DNA of 64,000 nucleotides from Halobacterium hubeiense (GTDB taxonomy: Archaea > Halobacteriota > Halobacteria > Halobacteriales > Halobacteriaceae), in contig NZ_LN831302.1 in NCBI RefSeq assembly GCF_001488575.1, forward strand, positions 1,736,001-1,800,000. Reading direction: 5' to 3'. Positions within the stretch are counted from its first letter, which is position 1; the number at the start of each line of letters is the position of its first letter. Made by a program: the position numbers and the translations under genes. Positions 1-7,661 of this stretch are shown here, piece after piece. The notes beneath the pieces are model-generated. The model ran no database searches. It was not told the origin of the DNA and saw nothing but the letters and a program-made list of their open reading frames with translations.

Positions 1-2
1 GC

Positions 3-893
3 TACGACGTGGACGTGGTCGGCGTGCTCGCCCAGCGCGCGCACGGCGGCCGCCACGCCGACGGCGTCCGCGACGCGCTCCCCGACGGCGTCGCGTACCT
101 CGGCCGGATTCCGCCCAGCGACGGCCTCGACGTCCCGGACCGCCACCTCGGCCTCCTGATGGGCGACGAGGCGTCCGTGGATGCGGCGGCCGTGGACGCG
201 GCCGCCGAGCACGTCGATGCCGAACGGATAGTCGAACTCGCTCGCGAGCCGCCGCGACCAGACCCGGAACCGACGCGCGCCGAGACCGGCAAGCGCGTGG
301 CGGTCGCCGCGGACGCGGCGTTCTGCTTCGAGTACCCGGCGACCCGGGAGCGCCTCCGCGAGCGCGCGGACGTGGTGCCGTTCTCGCCGGTCGCGGGTGA
401 CGACCTGCCAGACTGCGACGGCGTCTACCTGCCCGGCGGCTACCCCGAACTGCACGCCCGCGCGCTCGCGGACTCCCCGGCGCTCGACTCGCTCGCGGAG
501 CGGGCGGCCGACGGTCTGCCCGTGCTCGGCGAGTGCGGGGGATTCATCGCGCTCGCGGAGTCACTGACGACGACCGGCGGCGAGACGCACGAGATGGCGG
601 GCGTGCTCCCGGCGGACGTGACGATGCGCGAGCGCTATCAGGCGCTCGCCCACGTGGAACTCCGGGCTCGCGGCGACGCGCTCACCGCGAGCGCGGGCGA
701 AACGCTACGCGGGCACGAATTCCACTACTCCGAGGCCGAGGTCGCCGGCGACGCGCGGTTCGCGTTCGACGTCGAGCGCGGCAGCGGCATCACCGACGAG
801 CGGGACGGACTGACCGAGTACCGAACGCTGGGCACGTACGCCCACGTCCACGCCGACAGCGGCGCCTTCGACGCATTCATCGAGAACCTATGA
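3..893 (+). CDS. cbiA: Cobyrinate a,c-diamide synthase, C-terminal part (N-terminus beyond left edge)
   Basis: This enzyme amidates the a and c side chains of cobyrinate using glutamine and ATP, in the cytoplasm, in corrin ring maturation. Only the end of the bridging region and the C-terminal class I glutamine amidotransferase domain are in the window. The nucleophile cysteine lies in GECGGF (Cys codon at 534-536), and the later GHEFHYSE and GTYAHVH segments match the CbiA/CbiP amidotransferase fold. The frame is open to the left edge, so the ATP-binding N-terminal domain is missing because of the window boundary, not truncation. Its TGA overlaps the next ATG by four bases, so translation is probably coupled. 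Identity is supported by motif and by the cobA, cbiP, cbiB, cobS run that follows. Confidence 0.93.
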   Translation, partial: YDVDVVGVLAQRAHGGRHADGVRDALPDGVAYLGRIPPSDGLDVPDRHLGLLMGDEASVDAAAVDAAAEHVDAERIVELAREPPRPDPEPTRAETGKRVAVAADAAFCFEYPATRERLRERADVVPFSPVAGDDLPDCDGVYLPGGYPELHARALADSPALDSLAERAADGLPVLGECGGFIALAESLTTTGGETHEMAGVLPADVTMRERYQALAHVELRARGDALTASAGETLRGHEFHYSEAEVAGDARFAFDVERGSGITDERDGLTEYRTLGTYAHVHADSGAFDAFIENL

Positions 894-1585
894 CCGACCA
901 AACCGACGACAGCGACGAGCAGGCCGACCAGCACGCGCGAACACCCGGGAAGGGCCGGACGCCGACCGCGCGCGAGATTACGCCGACCGCGCCCGAGGAG
1001 TTCGGGCTCGTGCAGGTCTGGTGGGGCGACGGCAAGGGCAAGACCACCGCGGCGCTCGGGATGGGGTTCCGGGCGGCCGGCCACGGCCACCGCGTCCACC
1101 TCCTCCAGTTCATGAAGGGCGGCACCGCCAGCGTCGAGGACGTCCGCGGCGAGTACAACGCCATCGCCGAGATGCCCGGGTTCACGTACGAGAACTCCGG
1201 GCACTACGGCTGGCACGGCTTCCTCGACGGGAGCGACGACGACGAACACCGGGCTCGCGCGCAGGGCGGCCTCGCCCGTGCCCGCGACCTCGTCGACGCC
1301 GCCCACGACACCGACGGCGAACTGCCGCTGGACGGCCCCGCCAACGACGGCGTCCACATGCTGATTCTGGACGAAATCCTGTACGCCGCGAACCGCGGGC
1401 TCGTCGACCCCGAAGACGTGGTTTCGCTCGTCGAGGACAAGCCCGAGAACCTCGAACTCGTGCTGACGGGCGGCCACGACGAACCCGCGTTCGCGACCGA
1501 GCACGCGGACCTCGTGAGCGAGGTGCGCAAGCAGATCCACCCAATCGACGCGGGCCAGCGCGCCCGCAAGGGCACCGAGTACTGA
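890..1585 (+). CDS. cobA: Cob(I)yrinic acid a,c-diamide adenosyltransferase (CobA/BtuR type)
   Basis: It transfers the 5'-deoxyadenosyl group from ATP to the cobalt(I) corrinoid, forming the Co-C bond of coenzyme B12. The protein is 231 residues. The P-loop GDGKGKTT is at about residues 46-53, a DE-type Walker B (LILDEIL) lies near the middle, and the C-terminus ends in the family-typical G-(x)-RARKGTEY. An acidic, probably disordered tail of about 35 residues precedes the fold, as often in halophiles. The ATG at 890 is preferred because it overlaps the cbiA stop; longer in-frame starts lie inside cbiA. The family is the BtuR/CobO fold, unrelated to PduO adenosyltransferases. Confidence 0.94.
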   Translation: MTDQTDDSDEQADQHARTPGKGRTPTAREITPTAPEEFGLVQVWWGDGKGKTTAALGMGFRAAGHGHRVHLLQFMKGGTASVEDVRGEYNAIAEMPGFTYENSGHYGWHGFLDGSDDDEHRARAQGGLARARDLVDAAHDTDGELPLDGPANDGVHMLILDEILYAANRGLVDPEDVVSLVEDKPENLELVLTGGHDEPAFATEHADLVSEVRKQIHPIDAGQRARKGTEY

Positions 1586-3078
1586 TGGCCGACGCCCGCA
1601 CGCTGCTGGTCGCGGGGACGGCCTCCCACGTCGGCAAGAGCACCGTCGCCGCGGGGCTCTGCCGCCACCTCGCGGATTCGGGGGTGTCGGTCGCACCGTT
1701 CAAGGCCCAGAACATGAGCAACAACGCGCGCGCCGTCCCCGCATCAGAGGCGGCGGACGCGCCGTGGGGCGAAATCGGCGTCTCCCAGTACGTGCAAGCG
1801 AGAGCGGCCCGCGTCCCCGCGACCACGGACCACAACCCCGCGCTCCTGAAGCCCCGCGGGGACGCCGAGAGCCAGCTCGTCCTCGACGGGCAGGCGGCCG
1901 GACACTATGCCGCCGGCGACTACTACGACCAACACTGGGACGACGCCCGCGAGACCGCGGAAGCCGCCCACCAGCGGCTCGCCGCCGACCACGACGTGAT
2001 TGTCGCGGAGGGCGCGGGCAGCATCGCGGAGGTGAACCTCCACGACCGCGACCTCGCGAACGTCGAGACGGCAAGGCTGGCCGACGCGGACGTCCTCGTC
2101 GTCGTGGACATCGAGCGCGGCGGCGCGTTCGCCAGCCTCTACGGCACGCTCGAACTGCTCCCCGACGACGTTCGGGAGCGCGTCGCCGGTGCGATAATCA
2201 CGAAGTTCCGCGGCGACCCCGCGCTGCTCGAATCGGGCATCGAGGAAATCGAGGAGCGCACGGGCGTCCCAATTCTGGGCGTGCTCCCGTACGACGACCC
2301 CGGGCTCCCCGCCGAGGACAGCCTCTCGCTCCCGGACGAGGGGCGAGCAGTCTTCGGCAGCGACGCCCCCAACGAGCGGAGCGTCACGGTCGCCGTCCCG
2401 CGACTGTCCCGCATCTCGAACTTCACGGACCTCGAACCGCTCGCGCGCGTCCCCGGCGTGCGGGTCGCGTACGTCCCACCGGAGAGCGAGTTGGACGACG
2501 CGGACGCGGTCGTGCTCCCGGGCACGAAGAACACGGTAGACGACCTCCGAGAGTTGCGCGCCGCGGGGTTCGGCGCCGAACTCCGGGCGTTCGACGGTCC
2601 CGTTGTCGGGCTCTGCGGCGGCTACCAGCTGCTCGGCGAGCGCGTCACGAACGCCGGCGTCGAGTCCACCGACGACCTCGATTCCGTCGAGGGGTTCGGG
2701 CTGCTCCCCGTCGAGACGGCGTTCCGCGAGAACAAGCGCGTCGAAGCCGTCACCCGGATGCTGGACGGCGTGGGGCCGCTCGCCGGCGCGAGCGGCGAGG
2801 TGTCGGGCTACGAGATTCACATGGGCCGCACCGACGTCCCCGAGTCGCTACCGAACCCGGTGGGACCGACGAGCGCCGCGACCGACCGCGTGCTCGGCAC
2901 GTACCTCCACGGGCTGTTCGAGAACGAGACCGCGCGTGAGGCGTTCGTAGACGCCGTCTACGAGTACGCGGACCGCGAGCGGCCGGCGGCTGGCGGTGGC
3001 CGACAGTCGCCGTACGACGCGGCCGCCGACCTCGTGCGCGAGCACGTCGACCTCGCCGCGCTGGAGCTCCCCGCGTAG
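1585..3078 (+). CDS. cbiP: Cobyric acid synthase (adenosylcobyrate synthase)
   Basis: It amidates four peripheral carboxylates of adenosylcobyrinate a,c-diamide with glutamine-derived ammonia. The 497-residue protein starts with the P-loop-like [10 protein letters not shown] (about residues 10-19). The C-terminal glutamine amidotransferase domain has its nucleophile in [11 protein letters not shown] (Cys about 344), and GYEIHMGRT precedes the conserved YLHGLF near the end. The start shares one base with the cobA stop (TGATG). Length and domain order match full-length CbiP/CobQ. It acts after CobA in the cytoplasm. Confidence 0.95.
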   Translation: MADARTLLVAGTASHVGKSTVAAGLCRHLADSGVSVAPFKAQNMSNNARAVPASEAADAPWGEIGVSQYVQARAARVPATTDHNPALLKPRGDAESQLVLDGQAAGHYAAGDYYDQHWDDARETAEAAHQRLAADHDVIVAEGAGSIAEVNLHDRDLANVETARLADADVLVVVDIERGGAFASLYGTLELLPDDVRERVAGAIITKFRGDPALLESGIEEIEERTGVPILGVLPYDDPGLPAEDSLSLPDEGRAVFGSDAPNERSVTVAVPRLSRISNFTDLEPLARVPGVRVAYVPPESELDDADAVVLPGTKNTVDDLRELRAAGFGAELRAFDGPVVGLCGGYQLLGERVTNAGVESTDDLDSVEGFGLLPVETAFRENKRVEAVTRMLDGVGPLAGASGEVSGYEIHMGRTDVPESLPNPVGPTSAATDRVLGTYLHGLFENETAREAFVDAVYEYADRERPAAGGGRQSPYDAAADLVREHVDLAALELPA

Positions 3079-3119
3079 CCACCGACCGATTCAAGTCCAC
3101 TTGCAGTAAGTAACCCACA

Positions 3120-3740
3120 GTGCCAACGACGTTCGACCTCTTCGGGACGCTGGTCGCCGCCGAGCGCCCCGAGCGCCCCGCGAGCGCCGTCGCCGACGCG
3201 CTCGCAGCGCGCGACGTTCCCGTCCCCGACGACTGGGCGGACGCCTACCGCGAACCCCACGAGTCCGTCCCCGAGGGCGCGGAACTGCCGCTCCCCGTCC
3301 ACGTCGCGGCCGCCCTGGAGAGCCGCGGCGTCGACGCCGACCCGGGCGTCGTCCGGGAAGCGACGCTCGCCGCGTTCGACCGGCCAGTCTCAGTCCGTCC
3401 GGGCGCGCGAGACGCGCTCTCCGCCGCCCGCGAATACGGCAGGGTCGCCGTCCTCTCGAACTGTAGCGTCCCCGAGCTCGTCGGGCGCGCGCTCGACCGC
3501 GCCGACCTGAACGTCGAGACGGTCGTGACGAGCGTCGGCTGCGGCTGGCGGAAGCCAGACCCGCGCGCGTTCGAGGCGGCCGCAGACGCCCTCGACGCGA
3601 CCCCCGAATCGCTCGTCCACGTCGGCGACGACCGGGACGCGGACGGCGGTATCGAAGCCGTCGGCGGGCGCGCGGTGCTCCTCGACGAGACGCCGCTGGA
3701 GTCGGTGCCGTCGGAACTGGAGGCGATAGCGTGTCCCTGA
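3120..3740 (+). CDS. HAD-superfamily hydrolase embedded in the cobalamin cluster
   Basis: A 206-residue haloacid dehalogenase-type hydrolase. Motif I is DLFGT at the very N-terminus (nucleophile Asp of FDLFGTL), motif II is VLSNCS, motif III is the lysine in GWRKPDPRAF and motif IV is HVGDDRDADG. It starts with GTG at 3120, 41 bp after cbiP, and its last ten bases overlap the cbiB start. The cap is small. Substrate cannot be read from sequence. Its position suggests a phosphatase of the pathway, perhaps at the phosphorylated lower ligand or cobalamin-phosphate step, because no CobC-like or CobZ-like phosphatase is visible here; this is inference. Generic metabolite phosphatase is the alternative. 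Confidence 0.85.
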   Translation: MPTTFDLFGTLVAAERPERPASAVADALAARDVPVPDDWADAYREPHESVPEGAELPLPVHVAAALESRGVDADPGVVREATLAAFDRPVSVRPGARDALSAAREYGRVAVLSNCSVPELVGRALDRADLNVETVVTSVGCGWRKPDPRAFEAAADALDATPESLVHVGDDRDADGGIEAVGGRAVLLDETPLESVPSELEAIACP

Positions 3741-4636
3741 CCGCGGCGGGCGCGCTCGCGCTCGCGTTCGCGCTCGAAGCGGCGTTCGCGGAGCCACCAG
3801 CGAGCCTGCACCCGGTGGCGTGGTTCGGCCGCGCGGTCGCGCCGTTCGACCGCGAGTGGACGCACCCGCTGGCGGTCGGCGCACTCGTCGCCGTCGTCCT
3901 GCCGCTTGTTGCCGCCGTCCTCGTCGGGTCGCTCGTCGCGCTCGCGGGCCGCGTGGACGCCCGAGTCGCCGCCGGCGTCGCGGGACTCGCGCTGTTCGCC
4001 ACCACCAGTCTGCGAATGCTCTCGGCGGAAGCGCGCGCCGTCGTCGCGGCGACCGAGACGGACCTCGACGCCGCCCGCGACCGCCTCACGTCGCTCGCGG
4101 GCCGGGAGGCCGACGACCTCTCGGCGGGCGAACTGCGGAGCGCGGCCGTCGAGAGCGCCGCGGAGAACCTCGCGGACGGCCTCGTCGCGCCCCTGCTCGC
4201 GTTCGCGGTCGGCGCCGTCGTCTCGCTGCCGGTCGCCGCGGCCGCCGCGGCGTGGGTGAAGGCCGTGAACACGCTGGACTCGATGCTGGGGTACCGCTCG
4301 AAGCCGGTCGGGACCGCGAGCGCGCGCCTCGACGACGCGGTGATGTGGCTTCCCGCGCGCGTGAGCGCCGCGCTCGTCGCGTTCGTGGGACTGGACGCGG
4401 CCGCGCTCGCTCGCGCTCGGGAGCACGCCGACGCGCCGCCGTCCCCGAACTCCGGGTGGCCGATGGCGACGCTCGCCGCAGTGCTCGGCGTCCGCCTCGC
4501 GAAGCCGGGCGTCTACGACCTGCCGCTCGGCGGGGAGTTTCCGACCGTCGCCGAGAGCCGGCGCGGCGTCCGCGTCGTCGGCGTCGCCGGCGCGCTCGCG
4601 TACGCGCTCGCCGCGGGGGTGGTCGCGTGGTCGTGA
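3731..4636 (+). CDS. cbiB: Adenosylcobinamide-phosphate synthase CbiB
   Basis: This integral membrane protein attaches the aminopropanol(-phosphate) arm to adenosylcobyric acid. It has 301 residues with several hydrophobic segments, the N-terminal SLHPVAWFGR motif typical of CbiB (family form HPV.W.G), and the central conserved AENLADGLVAPL and AWVKAVNTLDSMLGY stretches. The GTG at 3731 is chosen from family N-terminal length; it lies inside the end of the HAD gene. It should cooperate with CobD at 5944, which supplies aminopropanol phosphate. Its TGA lies inside the cobS start region. Confidence 0.94.
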   Translation: MSLTAAGALALAFALEAAFAEPPASLHPVAWFGRAVAPFDREWTHPLAVGALVAVVLPLVAAVLVGSLVALAGRVDARVAAGVAGLALFATTSLRMLSAEARAVVAATETDLDAARDRLTSLAGREADDLSAGELRSAAVESAAENLADGLVAPLLAFAVGAVVSLPVAAAAAAWVKAVNTLDSMLGYRSKPVGTASARLDDAVMWLPARVSAALVAFVGLDAAALARAREHADAPPSPNSGWPMATLAAVLGVRLAKPGVYDLPLGGEFPTVAESRRGVRVVGVAGALAYALAAGVVAWS

Positions 4637-5376
4637 GCGCGCTCCGGGGCGCGCTCGGGTTCCTGACGCGGCTCCGCGTCGGTCACAGCGAGGCCGCGTG
4701 GGCGGCGTTCCGGGGCTCGCCGTGGGCGTTCCCGCTGGCGGGCTACGCCGTCGGCGCGCTGCTGGCCGTGCCGTTCGCGCTCGACGCGCTCCCGCCGGGC
4801 ACGCTCGCGCTCGCGTACCTCGCCGCCGTGTTCGCCGTCACGGGCATCAATCACCTCGACGGCGTCGCGGACGTCGGGGACGCGCTCGTCGTTCACGGGG
4901 ACAGCGACGAGCGCACGCGCGTCCTCAAGGACACCACGGTCGGCGTCGGCGCGGTCGCGGCGGTCGCGGTCGCGGTCGCTGGGCTCGTGCTCGGCGCGCT
5001 CGGGGTCGCGGGACTGCCGACCCGCGCCGCGATTGCGGTCGTCGTCGCCAGCGAGGTCGGCGCGAAGCTCGGGATGGCGGCGGTCGCGTGCTTCGGGACG
5101 GCCGCGCACGAGGGGCTGGGCTCGCAGTTCACGGAGCGAGCGAGCAGGTCGGAGTTACTCCCCGCCGTCCTCGTCGCGCTCCCGGCCGTCGCGCTCTCGT
5201 GGCCGACGCCGGCGGCCGCGGGCGCGCTCGCCGGGGCCGTCGCCGCCGGCTTCGCCGCGGTGTGGCGCCTGCGCGCGCTCCTCGGCGGCGTGAACGGCGA
5301 CGTCTTCGGCGCCGTCAACGAGGTCGGCCGCGTCGTCGGCCTGCACGTGGGGGTGGTCGCGTGGACGCTCTCCTGA
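4627..5376 (+). CDS. cobS: Adenosylcobinamide-GDP ribazoletransferase (cobalamin-5'-phosphate synthase)
   Basis: CobS joins activated GDP-cobinamide to alpha-ribazole or its phosphate, closing the nucleotide loop. The 249-residue sequence is rich in hydrophobic helices. It carries the conserved GFLTRLRVG near the N-terminus, NHLDGVADVGDAL (the aspartate-rich metal-binding segment) around residue 80, and LKDTTVGVGAV. The start is GTG at 4627, overlapping the end of cbiB by ten bases; GTG at 4633 is an equally possible start and would remove two residues. It is an inner-membrane enzyme, consistent with its neighbour CbiB. Confidence 0.93.
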   Translation: MVVSALRGALGFLTRLRVGHSEAAWAAFRGSPWAFPLAGYAVGALLAVPFALDALPPGTLALAYLAAVFAVTGINHLDGVADVGDALVVHGDSDERTRVLKDTTVGVGAVAAVAVAVAGLVLGALGVAGLPTRAAIAVVVASEVGAKLGMAAVACFGTAAHEGLGSQFTERASRSELLPAVLVALPAVALSWPTPAAAGALAGAVAAGFAAVWRLRALLGGVNGDVFGAVNEVGRVVGLHVGVVAWTLS

Positions 5377-5954
5377 TGTGCGGCGGCCGCGGCACGCGCC
5401 TCGAAAGCAGCGCGGAGAAGCCGCTGTTCGAGATTTCGGGGCGACCGATGGTAGACTACGTGAAGGACGCGCTCGCGGAGAGCCGCGTTGAGACCACGCA
5501 CGCCGTCGTCTCCCCGCATGCGCCCGAGACGCGCGCGCACCTCGAAGGTGAGCTGCCCATTATCGAGACGCCGGGCGAGGGGTACGTCACGGACCTGCTG
5601 ACCGCGCTCGACACCGTGGAGACTCCCGTCTTGACCGTCGCGGCGGACCTCCCGCTGTTAGAGGGCGCCGTCGTGGACACCGTGCTGGACGCGGCGGACG
5701 GCTCCACGAGCGTCCGCGTGCCCGCCGCGCTGAAGGACGCGCTCGGCGCGAGCACGGACGAGGACGGCGCGTGGGTGCCGACGGGCGTGAACGTCGTCGC
5801 CGACGACGCGGACAGCGTGTTCCGGAGCTACGACGCGCGCCTCGCGGTGAACGTGAATCGGCGGGCGGACGCCGCGCTCGCGGAGCGTCTGCTCGCGCTG
5901 CGGACCGACGCACCGAAATCCGGCGAGGTCGTGGAGGGAGACGATGGACCCTGA
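5361..5954 (+). CDS. cobY: GTP:adenosylcobinamide-phosphate guanylyltransferase (archaeal CobY)
   Basis: It transfers GMP from GTP to adenosylcobinamide phosphate. Archaea use CobY here instead of bacterial CobU. The 197-residue protein has a nucleotidyltransferase signature at the N-terminus, LLMCGGRGTRL followed by EKPLFEISGRPM, and a later VTVAADLPLL segment placing the metal-binding aspartate. GTG at 5361 gives the expected start two residues before the core strand and overlaps cobS by 16 bases. Flanking cobS and cobD strongly support CobY over the similar MobA-type enzymes. Confidence 0.92.
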   Translation: MDALLMCGGRGTRLESSAEKPLFEISGRPMVDYVKDALAESRVETTHAVVSPHAPETRAHLEGELPIIETPGEGYVTDLLTALDTVETPVLTVAADLPLLEGAVVDTVLDAADGSTSVRVPAALKDALGASTDEDGAWVPTGVNVVADDADSVFRSYDARLAVNVNRRADAALAERLLALRTDAPKSGEVVEGDDGP

Positions 5955-6951
5955 TGCCGTCCGCGACGCCGGCCGCGTGCCCCACGGCGGCAGCGACGAC
6001 CCCGACGTGCTGGACTTCTCCGCGAACGTGAACCCCCGGACGCCGCCGGGCGTCCGCGAGGTGTACGAGGCCGCGCTCGACGACGCCGGCCGGTACCCGA
6101 ACGACGACTACCCCGACTTCCGCGACGCCGCCGCGGGATACGTGGACTGCGCGCCCGAGCGCGTCGTGCCGACGCCGGGCGGCCTCGCGGGCATCCGGCT
6201 CGCAGTCGAGACGCGCGTCGAACCCGGGGACAGCGTGCTCGTCCCGTACCCGAGCTTCGGCGAGTACGCCCGCGAGGTCGAACTGCAGGGCGCGGACCCC
6301 GCGTTCGTCCCGCACGACGAACTCCTCGACGCGGACCCGAACGGGCACGCGATGGCCGTCGTCTGCAACCCGAACAACCCCACCGGAACGCTGTACGGCG
6401 CCGACGACCTCCGCGCGTTCGCCGCGCGCTGCCGCGAGGCCGACACCGAGTTGCTCGTCGACGAGGCGTTCCTCGGATTCACCGACGAGGAATCGCTGGC
6501 GGGGACGCCGGGCGTGGTCGTCGCGCGCTCGCTCACGAAGCTGTTCGGCCTGCCCGGGCTCCGCGCCGGCTTCCTCGTGGCGACCGGCGACCGGCTGGAC
6601 AACCTGCGGACGGCGCGGCGCGCGTGGAACCTCGGGACGCCCGCGGCGGCCGTCGGCGCGCACGCGATGCGCCGAGCGGAGTTCGTCGCCGAGACCCGCG
6701 AGCGCGTCGCCAGCGAGCGCGAGCGGCTCCGAGCGGCGCTCGCCGACGACTTCGACGTGTTCGACTCGGCCGCGCCGTTCCTCCTGCTCGACGTCGGCGA
6801 CCGGGACGTGGCCGCGCTCTGCGAGGCGACCGAAGCCCGGGGCGTCGCGATTCGGGACGCGACGACGTTCCGCGGGCTGGACAGCCACGTCCGGATCGCG
6901 GTCCGCACGCCCGAGGAGAACGACCGGCTGCTGGAGGCGCTGGATGTTTGA
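5944..6951 (+). CDS. cobD: L-threonine-O-3-phosphate decarboxylase CobD
   Basis: A PLP enzyme of the class I/II aminotransferase fold, 335 residues, that produces (R)-1-amino-2-propanol O-2-phosphate for CbiB. Visible PLP-site features are CNPNNPTG at residues 141-148, VDEAFLGF with its aspartate at 173, and SLTKLFGLPGLRAG with the Schiff-base lysine at 199. The N-terminus (HGGSDDPDVLDFSANVNP) is typical of CobD. HisC is the close relative, but the overlap with cobY and cbiZ decides for CobD. The ATG lies 11 bases before the cobY stop. Confidence 0.92.
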   Translation: MDPDAVRDAGRVPHGGSDDPDVLDFSANVNPRTPPGVREVYEAALDDAGRYPNDDYPDFRDAAAGYVDCAPERVVPTPGGLAGIRLAVETRVEPGDSVLVPYPSFGEYAREVELQGADPAFVPHDELLDADPNGHAMAVVCNPNNPTGTLYGADDLRAFAARCREADTELLVDEAFLGFTDEESLAGTPGVVVARSLTKLFGLPGLRAGFLVATGDRLDNLRTARRAWNLGTPAAAVGAHAMRRAEFVAETRERVASERERLRAALADDFDVFDSAAPFLLLDVGDRDVAALCEATEARGVAIRDATTFRGLDSHVRIAVRTPEENDRLLEALDV

Positions 6952-7651
6952 CGCGGCGACGCGGGACGGCGTGCTCGAACTCGAACGCGAGCGGACGCGC
7001 TGGCTCTCCACGGGCTGGGACGGCGGCTTCGCGGCCGCCGACCGCGCGTACAACGTCACCGTCCCCGAGGGCTGGAACCCGGGCGACCTCGACGCGTACG
7101 TCGCCGACCGGCTCGCCGACGCCGGCTTCTCGCGGGCGGGCGACGAGCCGGTCCTGTTCACTGGGGTAGCACAGCGCCACGCCCGCGGCGCGCGCCGTGG
7201 GCCCGTGGAAGCAGTCGCGACCGTCGGCGTGTCGAACCCCGCGGCGCTCCCGATGGACCCCGAGGACGGTGCGCTCCCCGAGGAACCCGAAGCCGTCGCC
7301 GGGACGGTGAACGTGTTCGTCGGGACGACGCGCGCGCTGGACGACGCCGCGCTCGCGAACCTCGTCGCCGTCGCCGCGGAGGCGAAGACGGCGACGCTGC
7401 TCGAAACCGTCGGGTTCCCGGGGACGACGACGGACGCGGTGGTCGCGGCCTGCGACCCCGCGGGCGAGCCGGCGGCGTTCTCCGGGAGCGCGACCCGAGT
7501 GGGCGCCGCCGCCCGCGCCTGCGTCCGGGACGCCGTGCGGGCGAGCTACGCGAGCAGGTACGCCGACGACGACCCCCCGGAGTCGGTCGCAGCGGCTAGG
7601 CACGGCGTGCGGACGGACGTAGAAGGGGACGTGTTCGTCCCCGGCGAGTGA
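6944..7651 (+). CDS. cbiZ: Adenosylcobinamide amidohydrolase CbiZ (corrinoid salvage)
   Basis: CbiZ hydrolyses the aminopropanol arm of adenosylcobinamide, returning salvaged cobinamide to adenosylcobyric acid, which CbiB can reuse. The 235-residue protein shows the family pattern: RTRWLSTGWDGG near the N-terminus, then VGVSNPAALP, NVFVGTTRALDDAAL and a glycine-threonine rich segment ending GTTTDAVVAAC. It overlaps cobD by eight bases and ends the operon 10 bp before the convergent dabA stop. Its presence says the cell salvages incomplete corrinoids as well as making the late steps itself. Confidence 0.9.
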   Translation: MFDAATRDGVLELERERTRWLSTGWDGGFAAADRAYNVTVPEGWNPGDLDAYVADRLADAGFSRAGDEPVLFTGVAQRHARGARRGPVEAVATVGVSNPAALPMDPEDGALPEEPEAVAGTVNVFVGTTRALDDAALANLVAVAAEAKTATLLETVGFPGTTTDAVVAACDPAGEPAAFSGSATRVGAAARACVRDAVRASYASRYADDDPPESVAAARHGVRTDVEGDVFVPGE

Positions 7652-7661
7652 GGAACGCGAG

